From a bacterium (lineage in GTDB: Bacteria > Bacillota > Clostridia > Lachnospirales > Lachnospiraceae), in assembly GCA_023664305.1 (NCBI GenBank), contig JAMPFT010000001.1:445609-509608 (forward strand): DNA of 64,000 nucleotides. The letters run 5' to 3'. The position numbers and the translations under genes are program-made. Below are positions 43,511 through 52,200 of this stretch, one piece after another. The notes under the pieces were generated by a model. The model was not told where the DNA came from. It ran no database searches and saw only the letters and a program-made list of their open reading frames with translations. Every line of letters starts with the position of its first letter. Positions within the stretch are counted from its first letter, which is position 1.

Positions 43511-44320
43511 TCATTCGTGCATCAATGGCAGAAGAATCTCCGTCGCAAACACGTTTTCCTCGTCCTGCCTGTCAATATACCCCTTGTACCGCGCCACCAC
43601 CCGGTCGATCCTCATCAGGCCGAATCCGTGGGATATCCCTGCCTTTGAGGAGCGGTATTCCGCAGGGCGTCTCTCCTCGCGGGGTTCCCCGCCCTGCCGG
43701 GAGCCCTTCTCACGGGATATTTCCCGCCGGAAATCCTCCCGATGCCTCTTCTCCGGCCGTCCCTGTACCGCATTCATCACATAAAGATACAGCTGCCCCT
43801 TCATGACGTCAATATAAACCCGGATAAACCGCCTCTCTTCCTCCTCGATCTGAAGGCAGGCCTCCATGGCGTTATCCATCAGATTCCCGATAATCAGCGA
43901 CAGATCCACATCAGAGACATCCAGTCTGGGAGGAACGATTGCCTTCGCCTCCACATGAATCTGCTTCGCCTTCGCCAGGGATAACTTGCTGTTCAGCACC
44001 GCGTCGATCATCACGTTCCCTGTCTTGACCACCGTATCCACCGTGGTCAGATCCTCATCCAGCCGATCCAGATAATCTCCCAGCTTCTCCGTCTCTCCCA
44101 TGGAAAGATAGCCCTTCATGGTCTGGATGTGATTATGATAATCGTGCCGCCAACCCCGGGTCTGCCGGTACATATTCTCCACCTCCTCGCAGTGCTTTTC
44201 CAGCAGATCGCTCTGGTAATGACTGATCCGCCGATCCACCAGCCGGATCAGGTAAGCTCTTCCTCCCAAAAACAGGGCGAGAACCAGAAGCGCTCCCGCA
44301 CCGATCCATAGAATTGTCAT
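43511..44320 (-). CDS. GHKL-domain sensor histidine kinase (AgrC-like)
   Basis: Partner of the LytTR regulator at 44837. The 269-residue product has only one N-terminal helix (about 4-24), a dimerisation helix with the histidine in WRHDYHNHIQTMKGYL, and an ATPase domain with IIGNLMDNAMEACLQ and SHGFGLMRIDRVV. A variable charged insert separates the two ATPase motifs. The usual multi-helix sensor domain is missing, so it may sense from within the membrane or cytoplasm. It starts 17 bp after the RelB gene, where a toxin would normally be, and ends before the exporter pair. Confidence 0.88.
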   Translation of the reverse strand: MTILWIGAGALLVLALFLGGRAYLIRLVDRRISHYQSDLLEKHCEEVENMYRQTRGWRHDYHNHIQTMKGYLSMGETEKLGDYLDRLDEDLTTVDTVVKTGNVMIDAVLNSKLSLAKAKQIHVEAKAIVPPRLDVSDVDLSLIIGNLMDNAMEACLQIEEEERRFIRVYIDVMKGQLYLYVMNAVQGRPEKRHREDFRREISREKGSRQGGEPREERRPAEYRSSKAGISHGFGLMRIDRVVARYKGYIDRQDEENVFATEILLPLMHE

Positions 44321-44336
44321 TTCTGCATTCTACCCC

Positions 44337-44603
44337 TTATTCCTCTATCAGTTCATGTTCTGCGAGTTGTAACCGCCCTGCCTTGTAATCCTCCGCTTTC
44401 TTTTCCAGATACCGGATATTACTTTCACTATAAAACGGATCGGGGTCAGCGGTAATTTCAAAGGGGATTCTTCTCTCCTGCGCCAGCTTTGTACAAAAAA
44501 TAGTAATTGCCGTTGTAAGGCTCATGCCCATTTTCCTGCAAATCTCTTCCACCGATTCCTTCAAATCTGCGTCCATGCGGAAATTTACACTTGTCTGTGC
44601 CAT
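44337..44603 (-). CDS. RelB/DinJ-family antitoxin without a toxin
   Basis: Ribbon-helix-helix DNA-binding antitoxin, 88 residues. The N-terminus MAQTSVNFRMDADLKESVEE is the DinJ-type strand and helix; the acidic C-terminal part would normally wrap a YafQ/RelE toxin. No toxin gene follows: the next frame is the histidine kinase 17 bp on. GGAGG precedes the ATG. Its own promoter overlaps a perfect inverted repeat, which fits autoregulation. It may now act only as a repressor of the kinase and exporter genes. Confidence 0.87.
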   Translation of the reverse strand: MAQTSVNFRMDADLKESVEEICRKMGMSLTTAITIFCTKLAQERRIPFEITADPDPFYSESNIRYLEKKAEDYKAGRLQLAEHELIEE

Positions 44604-44640
44604 AGTTATACCTCCTGTTTCATTTTATTTTAACCTTTAG

Positions 44641-44694
44641 ATAATAGAATCCTCTCTTGGATTCTATTATAGTACCCTTTGTGTATTTTGTGAA
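44641..44694 (-). promoter_or_regulatory. Antitoxin promoter with operator over the -10
   Basis: On the minus strand: TTCACA at 44694-44689, 17-bp spacer, perfect TATAAT at 44671-44666. The inverted repeat ATAATAGAATCC / GGATTCTATTAT (12 bp arms, six-base centre, 44641-44670) overlaps the -10 and the start site. The ATG is 38 bp downstream of the repeat. Confidence 0.8.
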
Positions 44695-44836
44695 GTATTT
44701 TCTTTGCACAGTAAATCATTTTCTTTACATCATTCTCGCATCTCTATCTTTTTATTCCCATGAGCGCCAGGCAAACGGACGTGCCTGCACTGGATACACG
44801 GCAATCTCCACGGTCTGACGAATGCCGTGGAACGCT

Positions 44837-45538
44837 TCACCGCCGATAAAAATCAATAAACCTCCGGTTCAGCTCCCGATACAGCCTCCTGCTGACCGGT
44901 ATGGATGCGTCGTTGTCAAAGAGAACGCTGTCCTGCAGAATCTGTCTTACATTCTCCAGATTGCACAGATAGCAGCGGTGGCATCTGACAAAGGCTCCGC
45001 CTGACAGCTCCGCTTCCAGCTCGGAAAGACTCTTCATCACCTGTATTTCCGTCCCGTCCCGCATCAGGAATCTGGCATAATGCCCCTGAGACTCGCAGTA
45101 GTTTACTTCCCGCAGATTCAGCCGCCCCATCCCCTCCGGGGTTCGCACGACAAAAAGAGCCCCTGCCTCCTTCCGGCGGCTGACGCGGTCCATACATTCA
45201 AAGACCTTCTCCCGGGAGATGGGCTTTAACAGATAGTGCAGGGCCCGCACCTCGTAGCCCTCCTGAAGATAGTCGGAAAGACCCGAGGTAAAGACTACCG
45301 GCAGCTCCTCGTCCCTCTCCCTCAGCTTCCGGATCATCTCCATCCCATTCATCCCGGGCATCTGGATATCCGCAAAAACAGCGTCCGGCATCCTGTCCTC
45401 CAGCTCAAACAGAAAGCTCTCCGCGTTTTCGTAACAGAAAACCCGGCATACCCTGCCCCGGGACCTGGCCCAGGACAGGATATGCCGCTGCAATAGCGCG
45501 CTGTGTACCGCTTCATCCTCTACGATCGCTATTTCCAT
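44837..45538 (-). CDS. LytTR-family response regulator
   Basis: Receiver plus LytTR DNA-binding domain, 233 residues. The receiver (1-115) holds the phospho-acceptor in FADIQMPGMNG and the lysine in LLKPISREK. The LytTR domain (about 130-230) is of the AgrA/VirR type that binds paired 9-bp sites. The gene follows aspS by a spacer filled with copies of the aspS tail. Between it and its likely kinase partner sits the RelB gene, which has its own promoter. The 44701-44836 stretch between shows nothing else. Confidence 0.92.
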   Translation of the reverse strand: MEIAIVEDEAVHSALLQRHILSWARSRGRVCRVFCYENAESFLFELEDRMPDAVFADIQMPGMNGMEMIRKLRERDEELPVVFTSGLSDYLQEGYEVRALHYLLKPISREKVFECMDRVSRRKEAGALFVVRTPEGMGRLNLREVNYCESQGHYARFLMRDGTEIQVMKSLSELEAELSGGAFVRCHRCYLCNLENVRQILQDSVLFDNDASIPVSRRLYRELNRRFIDFYRR

Positions 45539-45575
45539 ATCTTTCCATCCGTTTCTTTCCGGAGTCAGGCCGTCT

Positions 45576-45842
45576 GACTACTCCTGCCCCTCCGGCTCCT
45601 CCGTTCCGACGACCTTCAGACAGAGCTCCTCCAGCTGTTTTTCGTCCACCGCGCCGGTTCCTCGGACTACTCCTGCCTCTCCAGCTCCTCCGCCTCGACG
45701 ACCTTCAGACAGAGCTCCGCCAGCTGTTTTTCGTCCACCGCGCCGGTTCCTCGGACTACTCCTGCCCCTCCGGCTCCTCCGTCCCGACGACCTTCAGACA
45801 GAGCTCCTCCAGCTGTTTTTCGTCCACCGCGCCCGGAGCCTC
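45576..45842 (-). repeat. Three tandem 89-bp units: the aspS 3' end and two copies downstream of it
   Basis: Units start at 45576, 45665 and 45754. The unit at 45754 is the real aspS end. The other two still read VDEKQL(E/A)ELCLKVV..., ending GTEEPEGQE or EAEELERQE with a TAG stop each. The most distal copy has the same visible amino acids as the true tail; the middle one has several changes. A one-base deletion breaks the frame in front of both. Confidence 0.95.
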
Positions 45843-47561
45843 AGACATCAGACAGGACGCGTCCTTCACTTTGGGGAAAGCGATTACTTCCCGGATACTC
45901 TCCGCCTTTACCAGCAGCATCACGAACCGATCCAGTCCGATGGCCAGTCCCGCGTGAGGCGGCACCCCGTACCGGAACGCGTCCAGCAGGAAGCCGAACT
46001 GCTCACGCGCTTTCTCATCCGTAAAGCCAAGGGCCCGGAACATCCTCTCCTGCACGTCGCTCTGGAAGATTCGGACGCTTCCGCCTCCCAGCTCCACGCC
46101 GTTTAACACAATATCGTAGGCCTTCGCCCTGACGCTGCCGGGATCGGATTCCAGCCTGTCAAGATCCTCCTCCATGGGCATGGTGAAGGGGTGATGCATG
46201 GCCACAAAACGCTCCTCCTCGTCGCTCCACTCAAACTGCGGGAACTCCGTGATCCAGAGGAAATTGAATTTATCATGATCGATCAGGCCCAGCTGCTCCG
46301 CCAGCTCACAGCGCAGCGCCCCCAGCACGGAACGGACGATTTTCAGCCGATCTGCCGCAAAAAGCAGCAGGTCTCCCGGCTCTCCCTGCATGACCGCAAC
46401 AAGGGTCTGCAGCTCTCCTTCCGTCAAGAACTTTGCAAAGGAGGACTTATAGCTGCCGTCCGGCAGCACAGACAGATAGGCCAGTCCTTTCGCTCCATAG
46501 CCCTTCGCAAACTCCACTAAAGCGTCGATCTTCTTTCTGGGCATCTCCGCCTGTCCCTTGACATTGATACCGCGGACGCTGCCGCCCGCCTCCAGCGCTC
46601 CGGTAAATACGCCGAAGCCGCAGTTTTTCACCGTCTCGGATACATCCGTCAGTTCCATGCCAAATCTCGTATCCGGCTTGTCCGAGCCGAACCGATCCAT
46701 CGCCTCGTCCCAGGTCATACGCGGGATCGGCAGCTGCACCTCATGCCCGATAGCCTCTTTGCAGACCGCCGCCACCATCCTTTCCGTGGCGTCGATCACG
46801 TCGTCCACATCCACAAAGGACATCTCCAGATCCACCTGGGTAAACTCCGGCTGTCTGTCCGCCCTAAGATCCTCGTCCCGGAAGCACTTCGCGATCTGGA
46901 AATACCGGTCATACCCGGAGCACATCAAAAGCTGCTTGAAAATCTGCGGCGACTGCGGCAGGGCATAAAAGCTGCCGGGATGAATCCGGCTGGGCACCAG
47001 ATAGTCCCTCGCCCCCTCCGGCGTCGATTTATTCAGGATCGGCGTCTCGATCTCCAGAAAGCCCTCGCCGCTTAAGAAAGCGCGGATCGTTGTGGCAATC
47101 TTGCTGCGCAGCATCAGATTCCGCTGCAAATCCGGTCTTCTCAGATCCAGATAACGGTATTTCAGACGCAGCTCCTCCTTTGTCCTGGAATCCGCTTCAA
47201 TCGGGAAGGGCGGCGTATCCGCCTCCGCAAGGATTCTCACCTGTGCGGCCCGCACTTCGATCTCACCGGTAGCCAGATTTTCATTGACCGCCCCGGCACG
47301 CTTCTCCACGCGGCCCACCGCCGCGATGACAAACTCGCTTCTCAGCTTCTCCGCCTTGGCAAAGTTCTCCGCCCCGCAGTCGCTCTCCTCAAAAATAATC
47401 TGCAAAATTCCCGAGCGGTCTCTCAAGTCCACAAAAATGATGCCGCCCTTGTTCCGCTGCTTCTGCACCCAGCCCATGACAGTGACCGTCTCGCCCACAT
47501 TTGCCGCGGAGAGCTCCCCGCAGCGGTTTGTTCTCTTTAAACCCTTCATTGACTCAGCCAT
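45756..47561 (-). CDS. aspS: Aspartyl-tRNA synthetase
   Basis: Class II synthetase of the bacterial type, 601 residues. The N-terminal OB domain (about 1-110) binds the anticodon. The catalytic core has [16 protein letters not shown] near 195, [20 protein letters not shown] near 220 (motif 2) and [13 protein letters not shown] near 535 (motif 3), with the inserted GAD domain at about 300-420. I chose the ATG at 47561 ([17 protein letters not shown]) with AAAGGGG upstream; the frame is open for 35 more codons through repeat-like basic sequence. It follows hisS on the same strand. Confidence 0.96.
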   Translation of the reverse strand: MAESMKGLKRTNRCGELSAANVGETVTVMGWVQKQRNKGGIIFVDLRDRSGILQIIFEESDCGAENFAKAEKLRSEFVIAAVGRVEKRAGAVNENLATGEIEVRAAQVRILAEADTPPFPIEADSRTKEELRLKYRYLDLRRPDLQRNLMLRSKIATTIRAFLSGEGFLEIETPILNKSTPEGARDYLVPSRIHPGSFYALPQSPQIFKQLLMCSGYDRYFQIAKCFRDEDLRADRQPEFTQVDLEMSFVDVDDVIDATERMVAAVCKEAIGHEVQLPIPRMTWDEAMDRFGSDKPDTRFGMELTDVSETVKNCGFGVFTGALEAGGSVRGINVKGQAEMPRKKIDALVEFAKGYGAKGLAYLSVLPDGSYKSSFAKFLTEGELQTLVAVMQGEPGDLLLFAADRLKIVRSVLGALRCELAEQLGLIDHDKFNFLWITEFPQFEWSDEEERFVAMHHPFTMPMEEDLDRLESDPGSVRAKAYDIVLNGVELGGGSVRIFQSDVQERMFRALGFTDEKAREQFGFLLDAFRYGVPPHAGLAIGLDRFVMLLVKAESIREVIAFPKVKDASCLMSEAPGAVDEKQLEELCLKVVGTEEPEGQE

Positions 47562-47620
47562 TTTATAGCCCCTTTCCTGTCCTTTGTTTCCTGCTCTTAT
47601 TTTCCGAACCTTTCCGTCGG

Positions 47621-47790
47621 GTTTTTTATCCAATTCCGGCTTTTTCTTTTCAACTCTTCCGCCCAAGCTTTCCCCGGGCTTCCTTCCGGTTCTTCGGCTT
47701 TTCTTTCCGCTTCTTCCGCCTAAGCTTTCCCCAAGCTTCCTTCCGGTTTCCCCGCTCTTTACCGCTTCAGCTCCTCCCGGTAAAATTCCT
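47621..47790 (-). repeat. 57-bp tandem repeat downstream of hisS, about 2.6 copies including its last codons
   Basis: The marker GCTTCCTTCCGG recurs at 47678 and 47735, 57 bp apart. The hisS end (GAGGAGCTGAAGCGGTAAA on the minus strand) is aligned with GAAGAAGCGGAAAG and GAAGAGTTGAAAAGAAAAA in the following units. The repeat fills the hisS-aspS spacer and is purine-rich on the coding strand. Confidence 0.75.
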
Positions 47791-49021
47791 CAAATTCCTC
47801 ATAGCCCTCCGCCGTCAGCTGTTCCTTCTGAAACTTCTTGTTCTTGTTCATCCGAACCAGCAGCACCTGTCCGCCGCTTTCGCGGGTCTGCTGCGCCTTA
47901 GCGATAATCCCGCACAGCCGCTCTCCGCCTACGCCCTTCTCAATGAGATACGCCGTCTTTTTCGGCCTGTCCGGAACCTGGAACCCGCTCTCCGTAAGCA
48001 GCAGAACGATCCGCTCAAACCCGATGGAAAAACCGCAGGCCGGAACATTCTGCCCGGTAAATTTGCCGATCATCCCATCATACCGTCCGCCCCCGCCGCA
48101 GGCGCCGCCGAACTGCGGCATGGAAATCTCGAAGATCGTACCCGTATAATAGGACATGCCCCGCACCAGCGTGGCGTCGAATACCATCCGAAACGCCGCG
48201 GTTTTCGTAGCGTTTACGCTGTCGATGATCTCCTGCAGCCCCTCCGCCGCGGAAGGCTCCAGCACATCCTGCAGGGTTTTTGCCAGATAGACCACACCGT
48301 TTTCCTGACTCTCCAGTTCCCGGTAAAGCGTCAGATATTTTCCCACGCTCTCCGCGGCAAAGCCCTTCTCCAGAAGCTCCGCCTCCACGCCCTCCAGACC
48401 GATCTTATCCATCTTATCCAGCGTGATGAACACACTGTCGAAGGAATCCTCCGCAAAACCGCTGTATGCCGCCATCGCCTTCAGGATCCGACGGTCGTTG
48501 ATGCGGATCTCAAAGTCCCGAAATCCCAGCCTTCCCAGAGTCGTCGTCGTCGCAAGAATCAACTCAATCTCCGCCAGATTGGAAGGCTCCCCCAGAATAT
48601 CGATGTCGCACTGCATGAACTGGCGGTAACGCCCTCTCTGGGGCCTGTCCGCACGCCATACGTTCCCCATCTGCAGCGCCTTAAAGGGAGAAGGCAGCTG
48701 CGCCGCGTTGTTGGAGTAATAGCGTACCAGCGGCACCGTCAGATCATACCGCAGCCCGCTGTCCGTCACCTCTTCCTCGGTTGCGGCTCCCGCCACATTC
48801 AGCTTCTCTCCCCGCTTTAAAATCTTAAAAATCAGCTTTTCGTTGTCCCCGCCCTGCTTGCTGGTCAGATTCGCAATGTTTTCCACGCAGGGCGTCTCGA
48901 TGGACTGAAAGCCATAGCTGCCGTAGGTCTCCTTAATCACCCCGATCACATAATCCCGGATCTCCATCTCCTCCGGCAGAATATCCTTCATGCCCGTCAC
49001 AGGCTTCTTTGTGAGTGCCAT
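47759..49021 (-). CDS. hisS: Histidyl-tRNA synthetase
   Basis: Class II synthetase, 420 residues. Motifs include RYDLTVPLVRY near 90, WRADRPQRGRYRQFMQCDIDI near 125 (motif 2), VRGMSYYTGTIFE near 275 and the motif 3 region CGFSIGFERIVLL near 325; the C-terminal anticodon-binding domain follows from about 340. A strong promoter lies 143 bp upstream. No T-box was found in the leader. hisS-aspS is a conserved pair; hemZ, normally next to hisS in related genomes, is 7 kb away here. Confidence 0.96.
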   Translation of the reverse strand: MALTKKPVTGMKDILPEEMEIRDYVIGVIKETYGSYGFQSIETPCVENIANLTSKQGGDNEKLIFKILKRGEKLNVAGAATEEEVTDSGLRYDLTVPLVRYYSNNAAQLPSPFKALQMGNVWRADRPQRGRYRQFMQCDIDILGEPSNLAEIELILATTTTLGRLGFRDFEIRINDRRILKAMAAYSGFAEDSFDSVFITLDKMDKIGLEGVEAELLEKGFAAESVGKYLTLYRELESQENGVVYLAKTLQDVLEPSAAEGLQEIIDSVNATKTAAFRMVFDATLVRGMSYYTGTIFEISMPQFGGACGGGGRYDGMIGKFTGQNVPACGFSIGFERIVLLLTESGFQVPDRPKKTAYLIEKGVGGERLCGIIAKAQQTRESGGQVLLVRMNKNKKFQKEQLTAEGYEEFEEFYREELKR

Positions 49022-49163
49022 TTCTCCCTCATTCCTGCGCTGTCTCTTTCACACAACAGGTTTATGGCCGACAGCACGGAGACCTAAACCTTCGACGGAA
49101 AGTTATCTTTTCCAACCTGATTCCCGCCCGCTTTCGCGAACGTCAATTTCAGAAGCTTTAATC

Positions 49164-49192
49164 ATGATATAATTTTTTGGAAGCCCTGTCAA
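49164..49192 (-). promoter_or_regulatory. Sigma-A promoter of hisS-aspS
   Basis: On the minus strand: TTGACA, 17-bp spacer, TATCAT. The leader to hisS is about 140 nt and shows only weak short stems. It covers the 251-bp gap between the GH2 gene and hisS. Confidence 0.75.
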
Positions 49193-49272
49193 CATTTTCA
49201 TGCCCTCCTCTTTCCGTGCTTTGGCACGCATACCGATCAATAGCATTCAAAATCCGTCCAAAAATAATTTTC

Positions 49273-50970
49273 CTACTCCTCGATGGCGGCCTTTCTCTCA
49301 TTTACCGCCCGGATCCGGGCCATCTCGAATTTCGGCTCTCTCGCGTAGGTGTAGAGCCCGTTGACCTCCTGCTCGATATCATAAAGCTGGGTATAGCAGA
49401 ATCCAAAGATATACGGATTCTCCAGAAGAGCCAGGGTCAGTCCCTCGTAGCGCTTCAAAAACGCCTCGTCATCCTCCGGCGACTCGCCGTAGCCCCAGCC
49501 CTTTTCCCGGTCGGCGGCGCGGCGAATCCCGCCGTACTCGCTGACAAACACCGGCTCTCCATTATAAGTCTGCCGGTCATTTGCAAAATTCTCGATCTTC
49601 CCCTCCGCCAGCTTCCGAAATCTGCCCGCGAAAATTTCGGGTTCCTGCTCATAATCATGAACGTCAAAAATATCCGTGACCACATGATACAGCCCGCTGG
49701 TATCGATACAGGGACGCGTGTCATCCGCCGCCTTCGTCATATAATAGACTGTGGAAATCAGCTCGTCCCACTGTCTTTTCCCCCGATAGTCCCAGGTCTC
49801 GTTAAAGGGACACCAGCCGATAATCGAGGGATGGTTAAAATCGCGGTTTAAAACCTCTCCCCACTGACTGAGATAAGAGGGCAGCGCCTCCGGCCGGGAA
49901 ATATCCAGACCCCAGCTCGGAAATTCGCCCCAGACCAGATACCCCATCCTGTCGCAATGATATAAAAACAACGGCTCAAACACCTTTTGATGCAGCCTCG
50001 CGCCGTTAAAGCCCGCGTCCAGAGAAAGCCGGATATCCCGAATCAGCGTCTCCTCCGAGGGAGCCGTATAGATTCCGTCCTCAAAAAAGCCCTGATCCAG
50101 TACCAGACGCTGAAATACAGACTTTCCGTTGAGCAGGAACCGAAAGCCGTCCATTTTGATTTCCCGCAGACCGAAATAGCTTCTGACTTTATCCTCACCG
50201 TACCGAAGCTCCACGTCGTACAGCCTTCCCCTGCCCGGCTCCCAGAGATGCTTTTCCGAAAGCTTTATTTCACCCCGGACTGTCTCCGCGTCGGAGGAAA
50301 GAAGCACCTGTCCCATGGACCTGCCCTGGTAGGATACCGTGACGGCCAGCTCCTCCGAGCCGTGCGTCCTTACTTCGAATAACAGTCTGCCGTTCCGGAC
50401 ATCCGGATAAAACCGAAAGCCTTCGATATAGCTGTCCGGCATATGCTCCAGCCATACGGTCTGCCAGATTCCCGTCGTCCGCGTGTAATCGCAGCCGGAG
50501 GAGGCGAAGCCCTCCGCCTGCTTGCCCCGGGGCTGCCATCCCCGCCGGTTATCATCCTCCGCACAGACGCAGATACAATTCACACCGTCAATCAGAGCAT
50601 CCGTTATGTCAAACCGAAACGGGGTATATCCCCCGATGTGCGTTCCCGCTTCCTTTTGATTGATATAGACGGTCGCCCGGTAATCCACCGCGCCGAAATG
50701 GAGGAAAATCCTGCCGGACGCCCTCCACGCTTCCGGAACCTCAAAGCTCCTTCTGTACCAGACACAATTCATAAAGTCCCTGTATTCGATCCCCGATAAT
50801 TTGCTTTCCGGACAAAAGGGCACTGTAATCCGCCTGTCAAATTCTTCCCGCTTATACAGTCCGCGCTCCTTGCCGCTTACGCCAAAGTCAAATTCAAAGT
50901 CCCATATGCCGTTCAGGTTTTTCCATTCCTCCCGATAAAACTGCGGGTTCGGGTGTTCCTCTCTGTACAT
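49273..50970 (-). CDS. Glycoside hydrolase family 2 enzyme
   Basis: Cytoplasmic beta-glycosidase of the beta-galactosidase/beta-glucuronidase family, 565 residues and no signal peptide. The N-terminal jelly-roll sugar-binding domain (about 1-175) contains NLNGIWDFEFDFG. An immunoglobulin-like domain (about 180-270) and a TIM barrel follow. The acid/base glutamate is in PSIIGWCPFNETWD near 375, and the nucleophile is in EPVFVSEYGG near 475. Specificity cannot be read from sequence. The ATG at 50970 has GGAGAGGAG upstream. It is divergent from the patatin gene. Confidence 0.93.
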   Translation of the reverse strand: MYREEHPNPQFYREEWKNLNGIWDFEFDFGVSGKERGLYKREEFDRRITVPFCPESKLSGIEYRDFMNCVWYRRSFEVPEAWRASGRIFLHFGAVDYRATVYINQKEAGTHIGGYTPFRFDITDALIDGVNCICVCAEDDNRRGWQPRGKQAEGFASSGCDYTRTTGIWQTVWLEHMPDSYIEGFRFYPDVRNGRLLFEVRTHGSEELAVTVSYQGRSMGQVLLSSDAETVRGEIKLSEKHLWEPGRGRLYDVELRYGEDKVRSYFGLREIKMDGFRFLLNGKSVFQRLVLDQGFFEDGIYTAPSEETLIRDIRLSLDAGFNGARLHQKVFEPLFLYHCDRMGYLVWGEFPSWGLDISRPEALPSYLSQWGEVLNRDFNHPSIIGWCPFNETWDYRGKRQWDELISTVYYMTKAADDTRPCIDTSGLYHVVTDIFDVHDYEQEPEIFAGRFRKLAEGKIENFANDRQTYNGEPVFVSEYGGIRRAADREKGWGYGESPEDDEAFLKRYEGLTLALLENPYIFGFCYTQLYDIEQEVNGLYTYAREPKFEMARIRAVNERKAAIEE

Positions 50971-51127
50971 AAATTTACCGCTCCTCTCCGATCATCGCAA
51001 TCGTAAAATCTCCCTTTCGAAACCTCCTGTCGCCTTCCGTTTTTCAGGTCACGCTTCCCTTCCTGTCGCAGTGGGCGATATGAGTCAGACAGTACTCTCC
51101 GGTGCAGCTTTTGCTTCTGAAATTCAT

Positions 51128-51156
51128 ATTGTATGCTCTGGAACAAGCTTTGTCAA
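51128..51156 (-). promoter_or_regulatory. Sigma-A promoter of the GH2 gene
   Basis: TTGACA, 17-bp spacer, TACAAT on the minus strand, about 160 bp before the GH2 start. The leader is long; I saw no riboswitch or catabolite-repression site in it. Confidence 0.7.
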
Positions 51157-51188
51157 TACGGTGTAGTACGAAAATGTTCCCGTCTCCC

Positions 51189-51217
51189 TTGAATATTTTT
51201 ACTGCTTTCGCTATGAT
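51189..51217 (+). promoter_or_regulatory. Sigma-A promoter of the patatin gene
   Basis: TTGAAT, 17-bp spacer, TATGAT, 42 bp before the patatin start. Confidence 0.6.
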
Positions 51218-51258
51218 TATAAATAAGGACACTATCCCTCAAAGGCAGGAGGTGCAAT

Positions 51259-52107
51259 ATGAATCAGAAAATCGGCGTTGTGGACGTAGGAGGCGGCTAT
51301 CGCGGCGTTTACGCCGCAGGAGTGTTAGACTATTGTCTGGATCACAAAATCTGCTTTGACCTTGCAATCGGCGTTTCTGCCGGAAGTGCAAATCTAATTT
51401 CCTATGCGGCGGGCCAGAGCAGACGTAACTATCGGTTTTATACAGAATACGGGCTGCGGAAAGAGTATGCCGGAATAAGAAACTTTCTTTCCAAAAAATC
51501 CTTTGTGGATTTGGATTATGTCTACAGCACGTTGAGCAATTCAGATGGCGAATATCCTCTGGATTATTCTGCCGTCGCTAAAAATCCCATCGAGTTTCTG
51601 GCCGTCGCAACCGACGCTGAGACGGGTCGGGCAAAATATTTTAATAAATGCGATCTCTCTCAAAATCATTATGATGTTCTGAAAGCTTCCAGCGCAATTC
51701 CTTTCGTCTGTCCGCCTTACCCGGTGAACGGAAAACTTTACTATGACGGGGCTTTGGCCGATCCGATTCCCGTCCTGAAAGCGTTTCAGATGGGATGCGA
51801 TAAGGTAGTGCTGCTTCTAACCCTGCCGGAAGATACCGTCCGCTCCGCCGACCGCGATAGAAAGCTGGCGGCCCGGATCAGGAAAAAATATCCTCTGGCA
51901 GCTCAAAGGCTGGAGTGGCGGGCGGTACAGTATAACGGCAACGTAGCCCTGGCAAAACACTATGCTTCACAGGGTAAGGTTCTGATTGTCGCTCCCGACG
52001 ATACCTGTGGCGTCAGCACCCTGAGCCGCAACAGAGACGCGCTGCAAAGGCTTTATGAAAAAGGATATCTCGACGGGGAAAAGATAGAACACTTTTTGGA
52101 AAAATAA
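51259..52107 (+). CDS. Patatin-like phospholipase
   Basis: Acyl hydrolase with a Ser-Asp dyad, 282 residues. DVGGGYRGVYAAGVLDYC at 8-25 is the oxyanion segment, GVSAGSAN near 38 carries the nucleophile serine, and YYDGALADPIPV near 160 the aspartate. No signal peptide is visible, so it is probably cytoplasmic, where it would act on phospholipids or acyl esters. GGAGG lies seven bases before the ATG. Divergent from GH2, with its own promoter and a terminator behind it. Confidence 0.9.
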   Translation: MNQKIGVVDVGGGYRGVYAAGVLDYCLDHKICFDLAIGVSAGSANLISYAAGQSRRNYRFYTEYGLRKEYAGIRNFLSKKSFVDLDYVYSTLSNSDGEYPLDYSAVAKNPIEFLAVATDAETGRAKYFNKCDLSQNHYDVLKASSAIPFVCPPYPVNGKLYYDGALADPIPVLKAFQMGCDKVVLLLTLPEDTVRSADRDRKLAARIRKKYPLAAQRLEWRAVQYNGNVALAKHYASQGKVLIVAPDDTCGVSTLSRNRDALQRLYEKGYLDGEKIEHFLEK

Positions 52108-52127
52108 TCTTTTCAATATAAAACGTC

Positions 52128-52168
52128 AAAACCCGCTGATCCCAGACATTCAGGATCAACGGGGTTTT
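52128..52168. terminator. Terminator between patatin and radical-SAM genes
   Basis: AAAACCCGCTGATCC faces GGATCAACGGGGTTTT around a ten-base loop, with one bulge. It sits 20 bp after the patatin stop and 32 bp before the end of the convergent gene, and has A/T ends on both sides, so it can serve both. Confidence 0.8.
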
Positions 52169-52200
52169 CGGACTCATGACTTCTTTCCGGCGATATTATA

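Noticed and set aside
44321-44336. Toxin gene behind the RelB antitoxin
   Set aside because: Only 16 bases separate the antitoxin from the kinase gene, and no RelE/YafQ-like frame overlaps either on any strand.
49022-49165. T-box riboswitch in the hisS leader
   Set aside because: No T-box consensus and no terminator/antiterminator pair were seen in the 140-nt leader, only weak stems.
51044-51127. Small frame MNFRSKSCTGEYC... before the GH2 gene
   Set aside because: Its ATG would lie between the -10 and the expected start site, so it would not be in the transcript, and there is no SD.
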